A stretch of DNA of 64,000 nucleotides from Zonotrichia leucophrys gambelii (Eukaryota; Chordata; Aves; Passeriformes; Passerellidae). The stretch spans positions 30,047,357 through 30,111,356 of the forward strand of contig NC_088178.1 in NCBI RefSeq assembly GCF_028769735.1, written 5' to 3'. The notes under the pieces are model-generated. The model searched no databases and had not been told where the DNA came from. It saw nothing but the letters and a program-made list of their open reading frames with translations. The translations under genes were made by a program, and so were the position numbers. Of this stretch, positions 33,301 to 44,400 are shown piece after piece (position 1 is the first letter of the stretch; each line of letters opens with the position of its first letter).

Positions 33301-35664
33301 GTTTTGTCTTGTCTCCTTAAATCTAATTTAAGAGGATTTTTATCTTTATTCTGCACAGCTTTACAATAAAGCAAACCCTTTGGAAGTAGGGATTCCTCCC
33401 TGATGTTTTCCAACCCAAGTGTGTTTTCCTTCCTCTAAAGCCAGGATTGCCCTGGGAAGCACTGACTTTGTCTCTCCCTCACAGAGCTCCTCACCTGGGC
33501 AGGGAGCTGGTCTGCAAGGAGAGCAAGAAAACCTTCAAAGCCACGATAGCAATGAGCCAAGAATTCCCCTTAGGAATCGAATCGTGAGTGGCCACGGGAG
33601 TGACTCCTGTTGGGAATGTTTTAGTGTGCTCATGAGCTGCAGATCCCCAGGAGTGGGAGTGGGAGTGCAGTCAGGCTGTTGTCCCTTAAACTGGGAATTT
33701 GGGAGCTGCTGGGGCTGGGGAAGAGCCAAGCCCTTACCTGGCTTGATAAGAGCAGAGTTTTGGGCAGGGGTATCAGGGTTATCTGTGGTGTCTGATCCCA
33801 CAGAATTCTGAAATGGTTTTCCCCATAATAAATTTTAGCACAAAGTTGTGTCCCCTAACCCAGTACAAAGCCAGGTCAGTTCCACATGTCCATGGAGAAG
33901 GGGGGTGGTACCTCATCCCTCATCTCCTGTGGGAAATGAGGATAAGGAACTGCAATCCTGGTGTTGGTTTGTTGTAATTCTGGGCGTGGGCTGACCCTGA
34001 CGCCCTGGGATGGAGAAGGGGATGCTGCCATTGTCACCCTGTTGTCCCCTGGGCCCTTTGGGTGACGTTTTCCTGTCCACAGGGACAGGCTGTGTGTGGC
34101 AGGAGGATCTGTCACGGGCTCTGCTCTCCTTTGCAGGTTGTTGAATGTCTTAGAAGTCATTGCACCCTTCAAGCACTTTAACAAACTTAGAGAATTTGTT
34201 CAAATGAAGCTTCCACCAGGCTTTCCTGTCAAATTAGGTAAGAGCACACAGCAGCTCCTGGGGCTTTATTTATCCAGAATTTTAGGTTGAAAAAACCCTC
34301 TCAGTCCAACCATTCCCCAGCTCTGCCAAAGCCACCATTGCCCCATGTCCCCCAGTGCCACATCTACACAGCTTTGAGATCCCTCCAGGCGTGGGGATGC
34401 TGGAAAACCCTTTCCAAGAGAAATTTCCAGGTCTAAACATGTGCATTTATTCGTGCAATATGTTCAGAAGGTGTTTTGTGGAGTTTTGGGGAGGAGCCCT
34501 CACCTAGGGATGTGTTACTGAGAGCTCAGGAGCACAGGAGTGCTGGGGCCTTGCTCCAAGGGCAGTGGGATGTGCTGGATTATTCCTGCACTGGGGGAGG
34601 ATCTCAGGTGTGGAGTATTTTGTAACATTCCTCTGTTTGCTTTTCTTCAGCGATTACTGGGGATAGATTGATTTTAAGTGAAAAATTGTAAAGATGGAAA
34701 TGTCTGAGGGCAGCTTGTTCAGGGGATAGGTGATCCCAGAAGCAGCAGGCCCTTTGCTAAGGATGCAGGGCTCTGGAATTGCAGGGAGCTGTGTGGGCAG
34801 GCAGGCTGTGCTCTGCCTCTGCCGTGTTTGCACAGGGTTCCAGAGCACTTTGGGAATGAGCTCAGATTGCAGCTGGTGCTCCCATTCCCACGGCAGGGAC
34901 ACCTCCCCCTGTAACCCAGCCTGGCAGGGTGGGGATGGTGCCACTCTGCTGTCCCTTAAATGAGCCTTGCTTGGTCGTATCCTATGCAAGCTGTTCCAGC
35001 TCCAGAGCTCAGTCCCCAAGGGCACTGGGTGCCAGAAGCCAGCTCGCTCTCAGACCAAGGCCGCGGGTCAGCCCCCAGCAAGCAGGGAATATTCAGCTCT
35101 CAGTGATCAGGCAGCTCTTGTGATTTCAGCTTTGCTTGCTGGGTAGCTTTTCCCTTGGCCTAAGGCTCCAGCAGACGGCAGAGAGAGGAGAAGCAGAAGA
35201 CGCTGGCTGTTCCACGAGTATGGCTTTATTGTAGGGTCCGTGAAGGGTCTCAGCTCTTCTTCTTCCGAGTTAGTAGGGGTACAGTGTGCTACTGTTATAC
35301 CCTTGGCCTGGATCCAATCCTGACCAATGGCAAAGGTGTCAGAGTGACCATAAGTGACCAATGGTAGGGTTTAACACAATATTGCCTTCCATGGCTATAG
35401 GGATAAGGTACAAGGCGGATGTCTCTGGAGACAGGAAACTTCTTTGCTGCTGTGTCAGCATTCTATTCTCCAAGGGGCCCTGGCTAAACCTGAGGGGTTT
35501 ACTACAGTCCCTGAGCGTGCCCTGTCCCCGCAGACATCCCGGTGTTCCCCACCATCACGGCCACTGTGACGTTCCAGGAGTTCCGCTACGACGAGTTCGA
35601 TGACTCCATCTTCACCATTCCCGACGACTACAAGGAGGATCCCAGCCGCTTCCCGGACCTCTAG
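18347..35664 (+). CDS. ANKRD13C: ANKRD13C, ankyrin repeat domain-containing 13C (complete, 13 coding exons)
   Basis: Exons: 18347-18653, 23009-23050, 24458-24562, 25513-25598, 26584-26629, 27325-27391, 28611-28755, 29443-29574, 30323-30484, 32865-32944, 33485-33583, 34137-34237 and 35534-35664 (TAG). They give 500 residues; human has 541, the deficit being in the low-complexity N-terminus, here G/R/A-rich. Landmarks are MTGEKLRSLRRDHKPSKED, FPVHECVFKGDVRRLSALIR, ankyrin repeats (NTPLHLAVMLGHKECAHLLL, VKVKNAQGWSPLAEAISYGD), FYLELHWDFQSW, FTDMKCQRGDLSFIFNGD, GWLFREDKTERVGNFLADFY and the C-terminal DDYKEDPSRFPDL. The family has a GPCR-chaperone domain and acts at the ER membrane in receptor folding and quality control (family knowledge). 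The exon 11/12 junction codon reads serine where I recall leucine in mammals. The exon 9 donor is triplicated and a solo-LTR-like block abuts exon 13; see findings. Confidence 0.97.
18815..19073 (+). mobile_element. CR1 LINE 3' end in ANKRD13C intron 1
   Basis: Nearly full 3' end, from GGGATACTGGGAAGGGATTG through GGCTGCCCCTGGATCCCTGG and ACAGGGCTTGGAGCATCCTG to CATTCCAACCCAAACCATTC and a short tail. Confidence 0.85.
20965..21790 (+). mobile_element. CR1 LINE 3' portion containing an expanded 30-bp minisatellite
   Basis: CR1 wording flanks the array on both sides: GAGGGGCTGGAGCATGTCCA on the left; GGCTCAGCCTGGAGCAAAGG, TTTGGCTCTGCACAGCTCC, CATCCCTGGAGGTGCCCAAG and GATGATCCTGCAGGGCTTTT on the right. 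Between them, at about 21090-21455, are about a dozen copies of a 30/31-bp unit with core GGGGCTGCAGAATCCCTGAG. Confidence 0.85.
26845..26912 (+). mobile_element. CR1 LINE tail fragment
   Basis: CAGGTGGGATGGGGATGATC, then CCTTAAGGTGCTCCCCAATC and CAAACCAGTCTGGGCTTCC, a short 5'-truncated CR1 3' end in ANKRD13C intron 5. Confidence 0.55.
29625..29815 (+). mobile_element. CR1 LINE 3' fragment in ANKRD13C intron 8
   Basis: CTGGATCCCTGGCAGTGCCC, AGGCTGGACAGGGCTTGGAG, GTCCCTGCCATGGCAGGGAG and GAGCTTTGAGGTCCTTTG, ending ATCCAGGATTCTG. Confidence 0.8.
30479..30547 (+). repeat. 21-bp tandem triplication spanning the ANKRD13C exon 9 donor
   Basis: Three consecutive units of 21 bp. The first contains the real border TTTGAG|GTACAG (exon ends 30484). 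The next two repeat it as TTTGAG|GTGTAG with GT at 30506 and 30527. Each unit continues TTGATTAAC. Confidence 0.9.
31083..32172. repeat. G-rich 14/16-bp minisatellite in ANKRD13C intron 9
   Basis: About 1.1 kb made of two words, GCTGGCAGAGCAGGGG (16 bp) and GCTGGGAGCAGGGG (14 bp), plus a few 12-bp variants; roughly 70 units by length. The 400-residue open frames here are repeat artefacts. GGGG occurs in nearly every unit on the coding strand. Confidence 0.97.
32186..32680 (+). mobile_element. solo-LTR-like element after the minisatellite
   Basis: Starts TGTGGTGTGTTCTTAAG and has LTR-style parts: a TTAAAA box near 32530, polyadenylation signal AATAAA at 32600-32605 after TTCTTCTGT, then a U5-like segment ending somewhere near 32640-32690. 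No target-site duplication or internal retroviral sequence was found. The right border is uncertain. Confidence 0.5.
33135..33215 (-). mobile_element. CR1 LINE tail fragment
   Basis: Minus orientation: CATGGCAGGGGGTGGAACTG, GGGCTTTAAGGTCCCTTCCA and GCCCAGAGCATCCCAGGATT, lying in ANKRD13C intron 10. Confidence 0.7.
34270..34420 (-). mobile_element. CR1 LINE 3' fragment, older subfamily
   Basis: The plus strand shows the complement of a CR1 3' end: GTCCAACCATTCCCCAGCTC, CATGTCCCCCAGTGCCACAT and CTACACAGCTTTGAGATCCC. It lies in ANKRD13C intron 12. Confidence 0.65.
35119..35506 (-). mobile_element. solo-LTR-like element abutting ANKRD13C exon 13
   Basis: On the minus strand it starts TGTAGTAAACCCC and ends GAAATCACA (TG...CA). 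It carries two CCATTGG words, a TATA-like GGGTATAACA and the polyadenylation signal AATAAA at 35230-35225. About 388 bp. No clear target-site duplication. Its right edge lies 27 nt before the exon 13 acceptor. Confidence 0.55.
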
Positions 35665-36407
35665 GGGGGCTGGGAGCTCCTGGGAGCGCCAGCCCGGCGT
35701 GCCAGGGCCAGGGCAGGGCCGTGGGGCACAGCAAGGGCTGAGCTGGTGGGCACGCAGCCGAGGGAAGGAGCTGGCGCTGCACTGTGGGCACGCAGCCCCT
35801 CCAGCTGCCGCCTCCCGGGGCCTCCTGCTGCCACCCCCCCTGGCACAGCCGCTCCTGGCTCGGAGCTGCCGCCCCAGCTGGGAGCAGCTGCTGCTTTTTA
35901 AATTTTTTACACTTGTGGTGACCCGCGAGGGAGGCACTGCTGGACCTTGGCACCGAGCTGGGGCTGGGGCTGGGGCTGGGTGAGGCAACCCCCCGTCCCT
36001 CCCCTGCTCCCTGAGCTCCCAGCTCAGGCACGGGATGTTGGAATGTGGGAAGGTATCCTGGAGGAATGCCTTGGCTGTAGATGAATGAACCAAATGGGCA
36101 CCACTGACACTTGGATCTCCTGCGGCACCCGGGCAGAGCCAGCTGTGCTGAGCAGGGAGCGAGGCCCCTGGGCAGCGCCGGCCCAGCCTGGTGCTGTCCC
36201 TGCCCCTTCCCTCCCTTCCTTCCCTCCCTGGGCTGCCTGGCCAGCAATGCCACTCGTTGGTTATCCTGTATTTGAGGCCGAGCACCGCCAGGCCAGGGTG
36301 TGGGCACTGGGGCAGCCCAGGCACTGCCCCTCCCTGCAGGAGCAGCTCCCCCTGCCCTCGGGGCCAGCCTGGTGCTGCTCCCACACTCATTCCCTGCCTT
36401 TGGTGTT

Positions 36408-36480
36408 CCAATCACAGAGAATCCCAGACTGGTGTGGGGTGGGGGGGCCTTAAAGCTCACCTTGTGCAGCCCCCCCTTCA
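36408..36480 (-). mobile_element. CR1 LINE tail fragment
   Basis: The plus strand reads AGAGAATCCCAGACTGGTGT, then GGCCTTAAAGCTCACCTTGT, the complement of a CR1 tail. Confidence 0.65.
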
Positions 36481-36984
36481 TGGATGGTTCAGTACTCCAG
36501 CTCCTTGAGCTTATTCCCACTCCCAGTTGTCTCCTCATCTAACAATAATCCACCTTTTTGGGGTTTGTTAGGCAAGATTTGTGCAGAAGGCTGATGGTGC
36601 TATTTGTTTGTATGAAGAAATTTAGATTCAAGTGCTGTGGTGTCATTGTACAAAAATGTAAATATTTTCCAAATTATATTCTTTGTGCACTGTAGGTAAA
36701 ACTTTTTCTGGAATTCCATAGAGTTAAGGATCAAAGTTTATAATGAAGAGGATCATTGATGCTCAGTGGAGGGAACAGCTGTGCTGAGCACAAGGGACAA
36801 GGAAGGGGCTCAGCACAGGGCAAGGTGTCAGGCACACCTGAGAGCAGGGAATTCCAAACTGCTGGAATCTCTGATCCATCCCAAAGAGGCTGCTCTGGGC
36901 AGGGACAGAGAGCAGGCCCAGGGGAGCACTGTCAGCAAAGTGCAGGAGGGTGGGCTTGGTCCTTTGCCAGCTCCTCGGTGGGCC

Positions 36985-37100
36985 TGGGGGACAGGGGAGC
37001 GCTGGGACAGGACAGGGGAGCACTGGGACAGGACAGGGAGCGCTGGGACAGAACAGGGGAGCGCTGGGACAGGGGAGCGCTGGGACAGGACAGGGCAGCT
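36985..37100. repeat. short tandem repeat GAGCGCTGGGACAG
   Basis: About six units of 14-21 bp made of GGGGAGCGCTGGGACAGGAC and shortened versions. Confidence 0.85.
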
Positions 37101-39148
37101 CTGTTGTCAATTCAACCTCAAATCCAAAATGAAACTTTAGGGAAAACAAGCAAAGGGAAAGGGCTCCTGCAGTGCCGTGTCAGGGCAGGTGTGGAGCATC
37201 CTCTGGGAATGATGGAACTTGCTCTCCCAAGTCATGATGAATTCCTGACGTGTTTCACACCTCTGGGATGAACTGACACCGTGTGTGCTGCTCCTGGGAG
37301 CCAGCTGGGATCCTCTGGGACACACTGGGGGTGTGTGTGGGGCTGAGCTGGGGCTTGGATCGGTGCCTGTGGGGCAGCACAGGGCTCTTCCCCTGCAGGG
37401 CTCCCTTTGGGGTGTTCTGTGCAGCTGCAGGACCTGTGCCAGTGCCTTACAGGGCACCCCTGCCTTGGGAATTGCAGTGTGAGAGGTTCCTCCCGAGGTG
37501 AATGTCAGAGCTCCCTTTGCTCAGTGGTACAGGGACATCCACAGCTTTGTGTCCTTTGCGTTTTTGCTCATCCCAAATCCATCCCTGGCTCCGTGGCAGT
37601 GTTGCTGGGGCTGTGGGGCCTGGGCAGTGCAGCCACTGCTGGATCCCAGGGGGGATCCTGGCCTTGGAACTGGAAAACAAAAGGGTTTGGGTGCCTCCTG
37701 TGGGACTGAGGCTGCTGTGGCTCTGTCCCCTCTGGACAGCCCTGGTGTGTGCCCAAAGCCCAGGGCAGGCCCTGCAAGAGTTTCCTGTGGTTCCTGTGGC
37801 CTCTGGCTGCAGACCTGGGGGATTTTCAGCCCCAGGACACGGCTGCTCCCTGGGACACTGCCAGGGCTGCAGGAAGGGCTGCAGGAAGCTGCTCCCAAGG
37901 CTTGTTCTGCCTTGGAGTGTGGGCACAGCTTTGGGCTGGCCTTGTGCTGGGTTATCCCAGGAACTGCAGCTGCTCCTGCTCTCCCTGTGGCGCTGAGGGA
38001 TGGCAATTCCTGCATTGTCCCCAGCTCCAGGGCTGCCCCTGGGCTCCCAGAGCTGCTCTCAGTGCTTGTCCCTCCTCCTGGGCTGTGTGTCCTGGCTGAA
38101 CATTCCTGGTGAGGAGTTCTCACATGCAGGGACACCTGGGCATTCCCGATGGATGCACTGCAGGAATTCTCAGTCAGAGGGACCCGAGGGGCTGCCCATG
38201 TTCAGATCCATGTTTATACCCATGTTTTCTCCACTGAAGCCTGTTTTGTCACTGGGTGGTGTTGCATGGACACAGGGAATGTTTGTGGGCCCGGATATGT
38301 GTCCAGGGTGTTCCCAGCCCCAGCCTGGGGCTCAGGGTCCCTCCCCTGTCCCGTGGCTCTGGGAAATTGCTGTTCCAAGCAGCATGGATCCAGCAGAGCC
38401 TCACCTGGGCTTTTCCCCTTTCCTGGAGGCCAGGCCAGGTGTTCAGGAGGGTTTGGTCCCTGGGAGTGAGCACAGATCCATGGATGTGTCTGTGCAGCAG
38501 CTCCAGCTCGTCCCTGTGGCCTGGCAGTGTCGGGGGCCCAGGAGCAGCCCTGGACGCCCCAGGGCAGGAGGAGACGGGAGCTGGCCCTGGTGGGAATCCC
38601 GTCCTGCTGCTCCTGCCCAGGCTGGGGCTCCCCTCCCACCACTTCTGTTTTTCCTGAGGATTTTTGTGGCTCTTAAAAGACAACCAGGAATTTTGCTCAG
38701 CCCAGTTCCGAGCTCGCTGCGGAAGGATCCCGCGGGTTGTTCCTGAACCAAACTGTTCCTCTGGTCTTCCAAGCTCCTGCTCTGTCCCGTGGCAAAGGGA
38801 ACACCCTGGATTTCCTCTCCGGAGCTCCCAGCACAGCAATTCCTGTTCCTGCCTCGAGTCCGTTCGTCCCTCCCGGGTGTGTTTGTGCTGGAATCCCCCG
38901 GTTCCGTTGGTGTTCCCACAGCCCTCTGTTATTTTCTGTCTCTGCTCCTGAGTTGTAATTCCCGCCAGGAGAACTGCGTTATTTAATCCGGATTAACCAA
39001 TTCCTGTAATGCTGCAGTTTCACTTTTCTGTTCCTGACAGTTTGTAACTCCCATGGAAAACGAGTCACCTCTCTTGGTTTTGCTGTCGTCCGCTCCCTGG
39101 TTTTCCCTTCCCTTCACTCATAGTCACTTTGGGTTGTATCATTGTTAG

Positions 39149-39154
39149 AATAAA
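39149..39154 (+). terminator. candidate polyadenylation signal AATAAA for ANKRD13C
   Basis: Canonical AATAAA, with another at 39591-39596 and one at 39300. Choice among them is not possible from sequence alone. Confidence 0.35.
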
Positions 39155-40103
39155 GACCAAACGATGCTGTTGGATTTGGAAGCTGCTCCACCTGTGCAAT
39201 CCAGGCTTCCCTCTCCTGTCCCGCGGGGGCGGCACCGGAGGGGAGGGAACGAGCTCCTGCTGCTGCGTTCTGCAAGGGCATTTTCTTGGTCATTTTTTAA
39301 ATAAAATCCTGCATTTTCATTACAGCCTCCTCTCGGCCCTCTCTGAATGCCAGGTTTCATGGGGAAAGGATGCAGGAGCAGAGGGAGCGGGGAAAAGGAG
39401 CCTGAAATTCCCTGAACTCTGTTGGGTCCTTGCAGAGGTTTCAGCTCCTCCATCCAGGCACGGATGGATCACAGCTGGACAGTTCTGGGGGAAAGGAGAG
39501 CAAAGCCTGGATGGCCATGGAGGCTTTGGCATTGCAGGAGGGTGGGGAGTTTGAGGAGATTTTTGGTTTGGTATTTTGGCTTTGAGGGATAATAAAAGCC
39601 TCATTTGGGGTTTTGGGTTCTTCTGGGTTTTTTTTGGGAGGGAAGGGGGGGTTTGGAGGGATAGCTTTGGGGCTTGAAGGTTTTTAACTCAGCCTTGCTC
39701 TCCTGCCCCCAGCATCAGCCCCTGAGCTGGGAGGGATCAGGGCCTCCCTCTGCAGGCACAGAGCTGCTGATGGAAAATCTCCTGTGTCCAAAGGGGCAGG
39801 AAAACTCCTGAAAGTTCAAGAGTTTCCATAACTGCAGTGGCTGCAGCCTTGAGGTTGCTCCAAGTGCTCCCTGCCAGGCAGGGTCTCCCCAGAGCTTCCC
39901 TTGCTTTTCATCCCCCAGCACTCCCACAAACCTCCACATTCCCATTTTAACCCATTTGCCCCCGGAAAAGTAAAATAATTCCTTCTTCACTGTAACAGAG
40001 ATGGAAAAGTCCCCCGCCGTAAGGAGCAGGTTAAGTTTGGTGCACTCAGAGGTAGAAATAAAACCCAGGAGTTTTCTAGGAAGAGGAGGTGAAGTTTCAG
40101 GGT

Positions 40104-40109
40104 TTTATT
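40104..40109 (-). terminator. candidate polyadenylation signal AATAAA for SRSF11
   Basis: The minus strand reads AATAAA about 1.3 kb downstream of the SRSF11 stop codon, before the convergent ANKRD13C tail region. Confidence 0.45.
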
Positions 40110-40659
40110 ATCAAAGTTTTGTAAAACATTTTCCGAAACTGTACATCGACATGGCACAGACTGTCGGCTACTTTTGTCTCTTTACCTGCACAAAAGTAAA
40201 AGCTCTGGAGCTGCTGGAACTAAGGAACAGCTTTGGGTAACTACTCTGCAAATACCATGGGATCACCGAGTGCGGGAGGGAGGGAACGGCCGGGACAGGA
40301 ACACAAATTTATCCGTTTGTACAACTTGAGATCAAGTAAAAAGTACATTATCAATGGACTTGCTTTAAAAACAGACCAAGGTCATTTTAAAATGCACTCC
40401 CTGCTGCAGCGGGTGAGCTCCTGAGCCCCAGCCCTGGGCGAGGCTGCTCCCCCAACCCTCCCTCACTGGGCACGGCCAGGATTCCCCTTCCCGAGGGCTG
40501 AACGGACACAGTGGAGACAGAGCCCTGGGCAAAGCCAACCAAAACCCACCGGAAAGCAAACCCAACCAAGCCCAGCACGTGGCTTAAAACCACAACTAAA
40601 GCCAAGAGCACCAAGAGCTGGTGCGATCCAAGGCCGACCCCTCGGTGGCTGCAGGACAG

Positions 40660-41130
40660 GAGGGCTGTGCCACTCCCAGGGCATTCCCAGGGGACAGGGG
40701 CTGTGCCACACTCCCAGGGCATTCCCAGGGGACAGGGGCTGTGCCACTCCCAGGGCATTCCCATGGGACAGGGGCTGTGCCACACTCCCAGGGCATTCCC
40801 AAAGGACAGGAGGGCTGTGCCACACTCCCAGGGCATTCCCACGGGACAGGGGCTGTGCCACACTCCCAGGGCATTCCCACAGGACAGGGGCTGTGCCACA
40901 GTCCCAGGGCATTCCCAGGGGACAGGGGCTGTGCCAGTCCCAGGGCATTCCCACAGGACAGGGGCTGTGCCACTCCCAGGGCATTCCCACGGGACAGGGG
41001 CTGTGCCACACTCCCAGGGCATTCCCAGGGGACAGGGGCTGTGCCACTCCCAGGGCATTCCCATGGGACAGGGGCTGTGCCACACTCCCAGGGCATTCCC
41101 ACGGGACAGGGGCTGTGCCACACTCCCCAC
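40660..41130. repeat. about 38-bp minisatellite in the SRSF11 3' UTR
   Basis: About twelve units with core CTCCCAGGGCATTCCCA, then GGGACAGGGGCTGTGCCACA. Unit length is 34-41 bp. It lies between the SRSF11 stop codon (41410) and the candidate polyadenylation signal, so it is probably transcribed into the mature mRNA. Confidence 0.9.
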
Positions 41131-41409
41131 GCCCCTGGGATGCTGCCACACTGCTGGCTCAGCCCGGGACACTCCGGAGGGAGGGAGGGAGGGAGGGAAG
41201 CAGGGAGGGAGGCCCAGCCCCTGCTGTGGGAGGGACGTGCGGGCTGGCCCGGCCCCAGCTGGGCCCCCGAGCAGGGGATCCCTGTCTCAAGCTTTGGGTG
41301 TGAGTTAGTATCGGGATGGACAGACCATGGAGAGCTCGGAGCTGGATACATCTAGGTTGAGGATTAACAAGTACAGCATAAAGGATCACACTGAGGGGCT
41401 GTGGGCGGC

Positions 41410-44400
41410 TCAGTCGCTCATGTCCATGTCCTCCTCGTGGTGGTCGTCCCCGTTCACCTTGGATTCCCTGCCCGGGTCCCCGCTGCCCTTCTCGGCCGCG
41501 GGCTCCTTCCCTTTGGGGGAGGGAGCGTCCGCCACCTTCTTCTCCTCCTTCTTCTCCTTCTCGCTGTCGTAGCCCTGTTCCTCCTCGTCGTAGTCCCTTG
41601 TGACCTGCTTTGCCAGGGAAAGGGACACGTTAGCACTTCCCAGTGGGCCGGGGCAGGGGGGATGTGGGGCAGGGCTGGCAGCAGCCCCAGGGCGTTTTGG
41701 AACATACTTTCACATCCTTGTCGCTCTCGGATTTCCGGTCTCGATCCTTCTCCTTGTCTTTGCTCTTCTTTTTCTTGCTCGTTGACCGCTCCCTCTCGTC
41801 TCTGCTCCTCTCCTTGTCTTTGTCCTTCTTCTTTTCCTTTTTATGCCTATGAGGATCAGCAGGAAGAGGATCAGGCCCATCCCCATCACCCCATTCCATG
41901 GCTGGAACCGTGTCCAGAGCGTTACCCACAGCAAACCCAAAGGAAAATGGCAGAGGGCAAGGGAACAGGCTGTGCTTCCAGGAAATACCCAAATCCCAAA
42001 TTCTTAGCTCTGGCTCAAGGCCAACAGCACAAAGCCAAGGCTGAGCAATGCTGTGGCAAACAGAACCATGGGATCTCTGAGCTGAAGGGCCCCACAGGGA
42101 TCATGGAGTGCAAATCCTGGGCACCAAGAACAGCAGAGGAGCACCCTGAGCTCCCCATCCTGGGACAGGGTCACAGAACACCCAGGCCACCCAAAACCAG
42201 CTGATTCCTGGTGCAGAGCCAAAGGGGCTGGGAATGGTGGCACATCCACTCCTACCACCCCTGGAACCCCTGACCCTTGGGGCTCCCAGCCAAGCCCAGA
42301 GCAGCTCCGCACAAGCAGCAAAGATTCCCCCACACAGAATCCCTGGGGGTCACAATGTGGGCATTCCCACCCAGACACCATTGTTCCCAGCCAGGTGCTC
42401 CCCTGACCTTCTGGGCGACGGCGACCGGGACATTTTCCGTTTGGGAGACCGGGGCTTCTTCGGGGAGCGCGTCCCGCTCCGGCTGCGCCGGCGCCGCCGC
42501 TCCCTGCAGGGACACACAGGAGAGGAGCTTTGCAAATCTCTGCTGACTTTTTACACCTGCAAATGCATCTCTAACTTCAACCCTAGCCCTGTTCACAGGG
42601 TAGGCTGGATTAAGAACTAAAGAGTCGTTAAAGCTGCAAGCTAAATTTGGATTTTTTTTTTAAATGAAACATTTTTGCCTGGATTTATTCCCTAAATGAG
42701 GAAGAGCTTGGCAGTGACCCTGGAGCATCAAACTCTGACACAGAGCAAGGAAAACTGTTCTAAGCCCAAAGAATTTACCTCAGACACTGCAGGAAAATGC
42801 AAGTATCAACAGACACAGGTGGCAGAGGTGCTGTTGTGCCTGTACCAGACACATCCTCATTGGAAGCACGATCCAATGGGATCCAGGCACAGTTTGGAGT
42901 GGAAGGGGCCTCAAAGCCCAGCTCCTTCCATGGGCAGGGAACCTTCCACACACCAGCTGCTCTATCACAACAACACTTTTTTCTATTTAATACTGAAGTG
43001 CATCAAAATCCTGCTGGGAACAGAGAGCACAGAAAAATCCCATTTCTGTACCTGCTTGTGCTTCTGGATCTTCTGGTTGTGCTGTAGCTTTTGGGGGGAG
43101 TTTTAGAACGTTTCTTTTCTTTCTCTTCCTTCTTTTTATCCCTTTTAGTAGAAAAGAAAGTTAAGTTAAAGTCACTTTCAAACAGCACTTCCTAATGAGC
43201 TGTCCAGGGAAAGGGATGGAGGGGCAGGGGTGGCTCCCCAGGTGCTCCAGCCCCTCCCTGTCCTCTCTGAGCTGTGGGGACCCATCCCCGTGGGGACACA
43301 GCCCCGTGGGGACACAGCCCCGTGGGGACCCAGCCCCGTGGGGACACAGCCCCGTGGGGACACAGCCCTGTGGGGACCCAGCCCCGTGGGGACCCAGCCC
43401 TGTGGGGACACAGCCCCGTGGGGACACAGCCCCGTGGGGACACAGCCCCGTGGGGACCCAGCCCTGTGGGGACACAGCCCCGTGGGGACACAGCCCCGTG
43501 GGGACCCAGCCCCGTGGGGACACAGCCCCGTGGGGACACAGCCCTGTGGGGACCCAGCCCTGTGGGGACCCAGCCCTGTGGGGACACAGCCCCGTGGGGA
43601 CACAGCCCCGTGGGGACACAGCCCCGTGGGGACACAGCCCCGTGGGGACACAGCAGTGGCAGCACAGGGCACGGTCCCTGCCCTGCTCAGGACTGGACTC
43701 CCTGGAGTCATCACCTGGTTTTGGATGTGCTCCGAGACCTCCTGCTCCTCTCTCTGGAATGAGATCTCCTTCTCCTCGGGCTTTTGGATCGCCTCCTGCT
43801 TCTGGATTTGGAATGGGACCTTCTCCTTGACCTGCTCCTGGAGCGTCTGCCAGGGACAAGCACCATGGAGTCACAGGGAGGAGATGCTGGGGCTGCTCCC
43901 AGCCCGGAACCCCCAAACCCAACCCAGCCCTGCCAGGAGCTGTTGGAGATTTTTCAGGGATGGCCTAGAAGGCAGCTGTGAGGAGCAGGTTCTCACAGCC
44001 TGCTTCTGTGAACAGCAGAGGTTCTCAGGTTATTTTTAATTACAGGTAAAAGTGACAAACATGAAGGCCTTGAGAGCCTTGCACATCAGAGTTCTCAGGC
44101 AGCTTTCTCATAACAAGTGGATGTTCTATCTTTGGCTGTTTTGGGAAAGCAAGAATAATTTTGAGAACCCAAATCTTGGTATTGGAAACATAAGGAGGGG
44201 TTGGTGTGTTATCTCTGACCTGTTGTGAGCTCAGATTTTGCAATGTGCATGAAGTGAATGAACACTGTTATAAAAGGTGCCTGATTGATCAATAAAGTGG
44301 AGTCGATGCTGATCAATGCAAGGTGGGTCTCTCCCTCCAACTTCAATAAGGAGCCTGCGCACTGAAATGGCCATGAAGCTCTGGAGCCCCAAATCAAACC

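Larger units (their letters stand above)
35665..39175 (+). other. ANKRD13C 3' UTR and convergent intergenic region
   Basis: No further exon was seen. The first kilobase (to about 36750, AT-rich at its end) looks like a 3' UTR. A usable AATAAA first appears at 39149-39154, so the UTR may be about 3.5 kb, or an atypical signal may be used earlier. It includes a minus-oriented CR1 tail at 36408-36480 and a small tandem repeat at 36985-37100. Confidence 0.45.

Noticed and set aside
35361..35603. Plus-strand frame overlapping ANKRD13C exon 13
   Set aside because: It is in a different frame from the exon and derives partly from the LTR-like block; the conserved PDDYKEDPSRFPDL frame is unambiguous.
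40387..41355. Several 230-260 residue frames (NALGVWHSPCP and its opposite-strand equivalents)
   Set aside because: Artefacts of the repeat in the SRSF11 3' UTR.
43195..43922. Repeat array as a CRISPR-like structure
   Set aside because: The repeats are directly abutting with no spacers, in a vertebrate intron.
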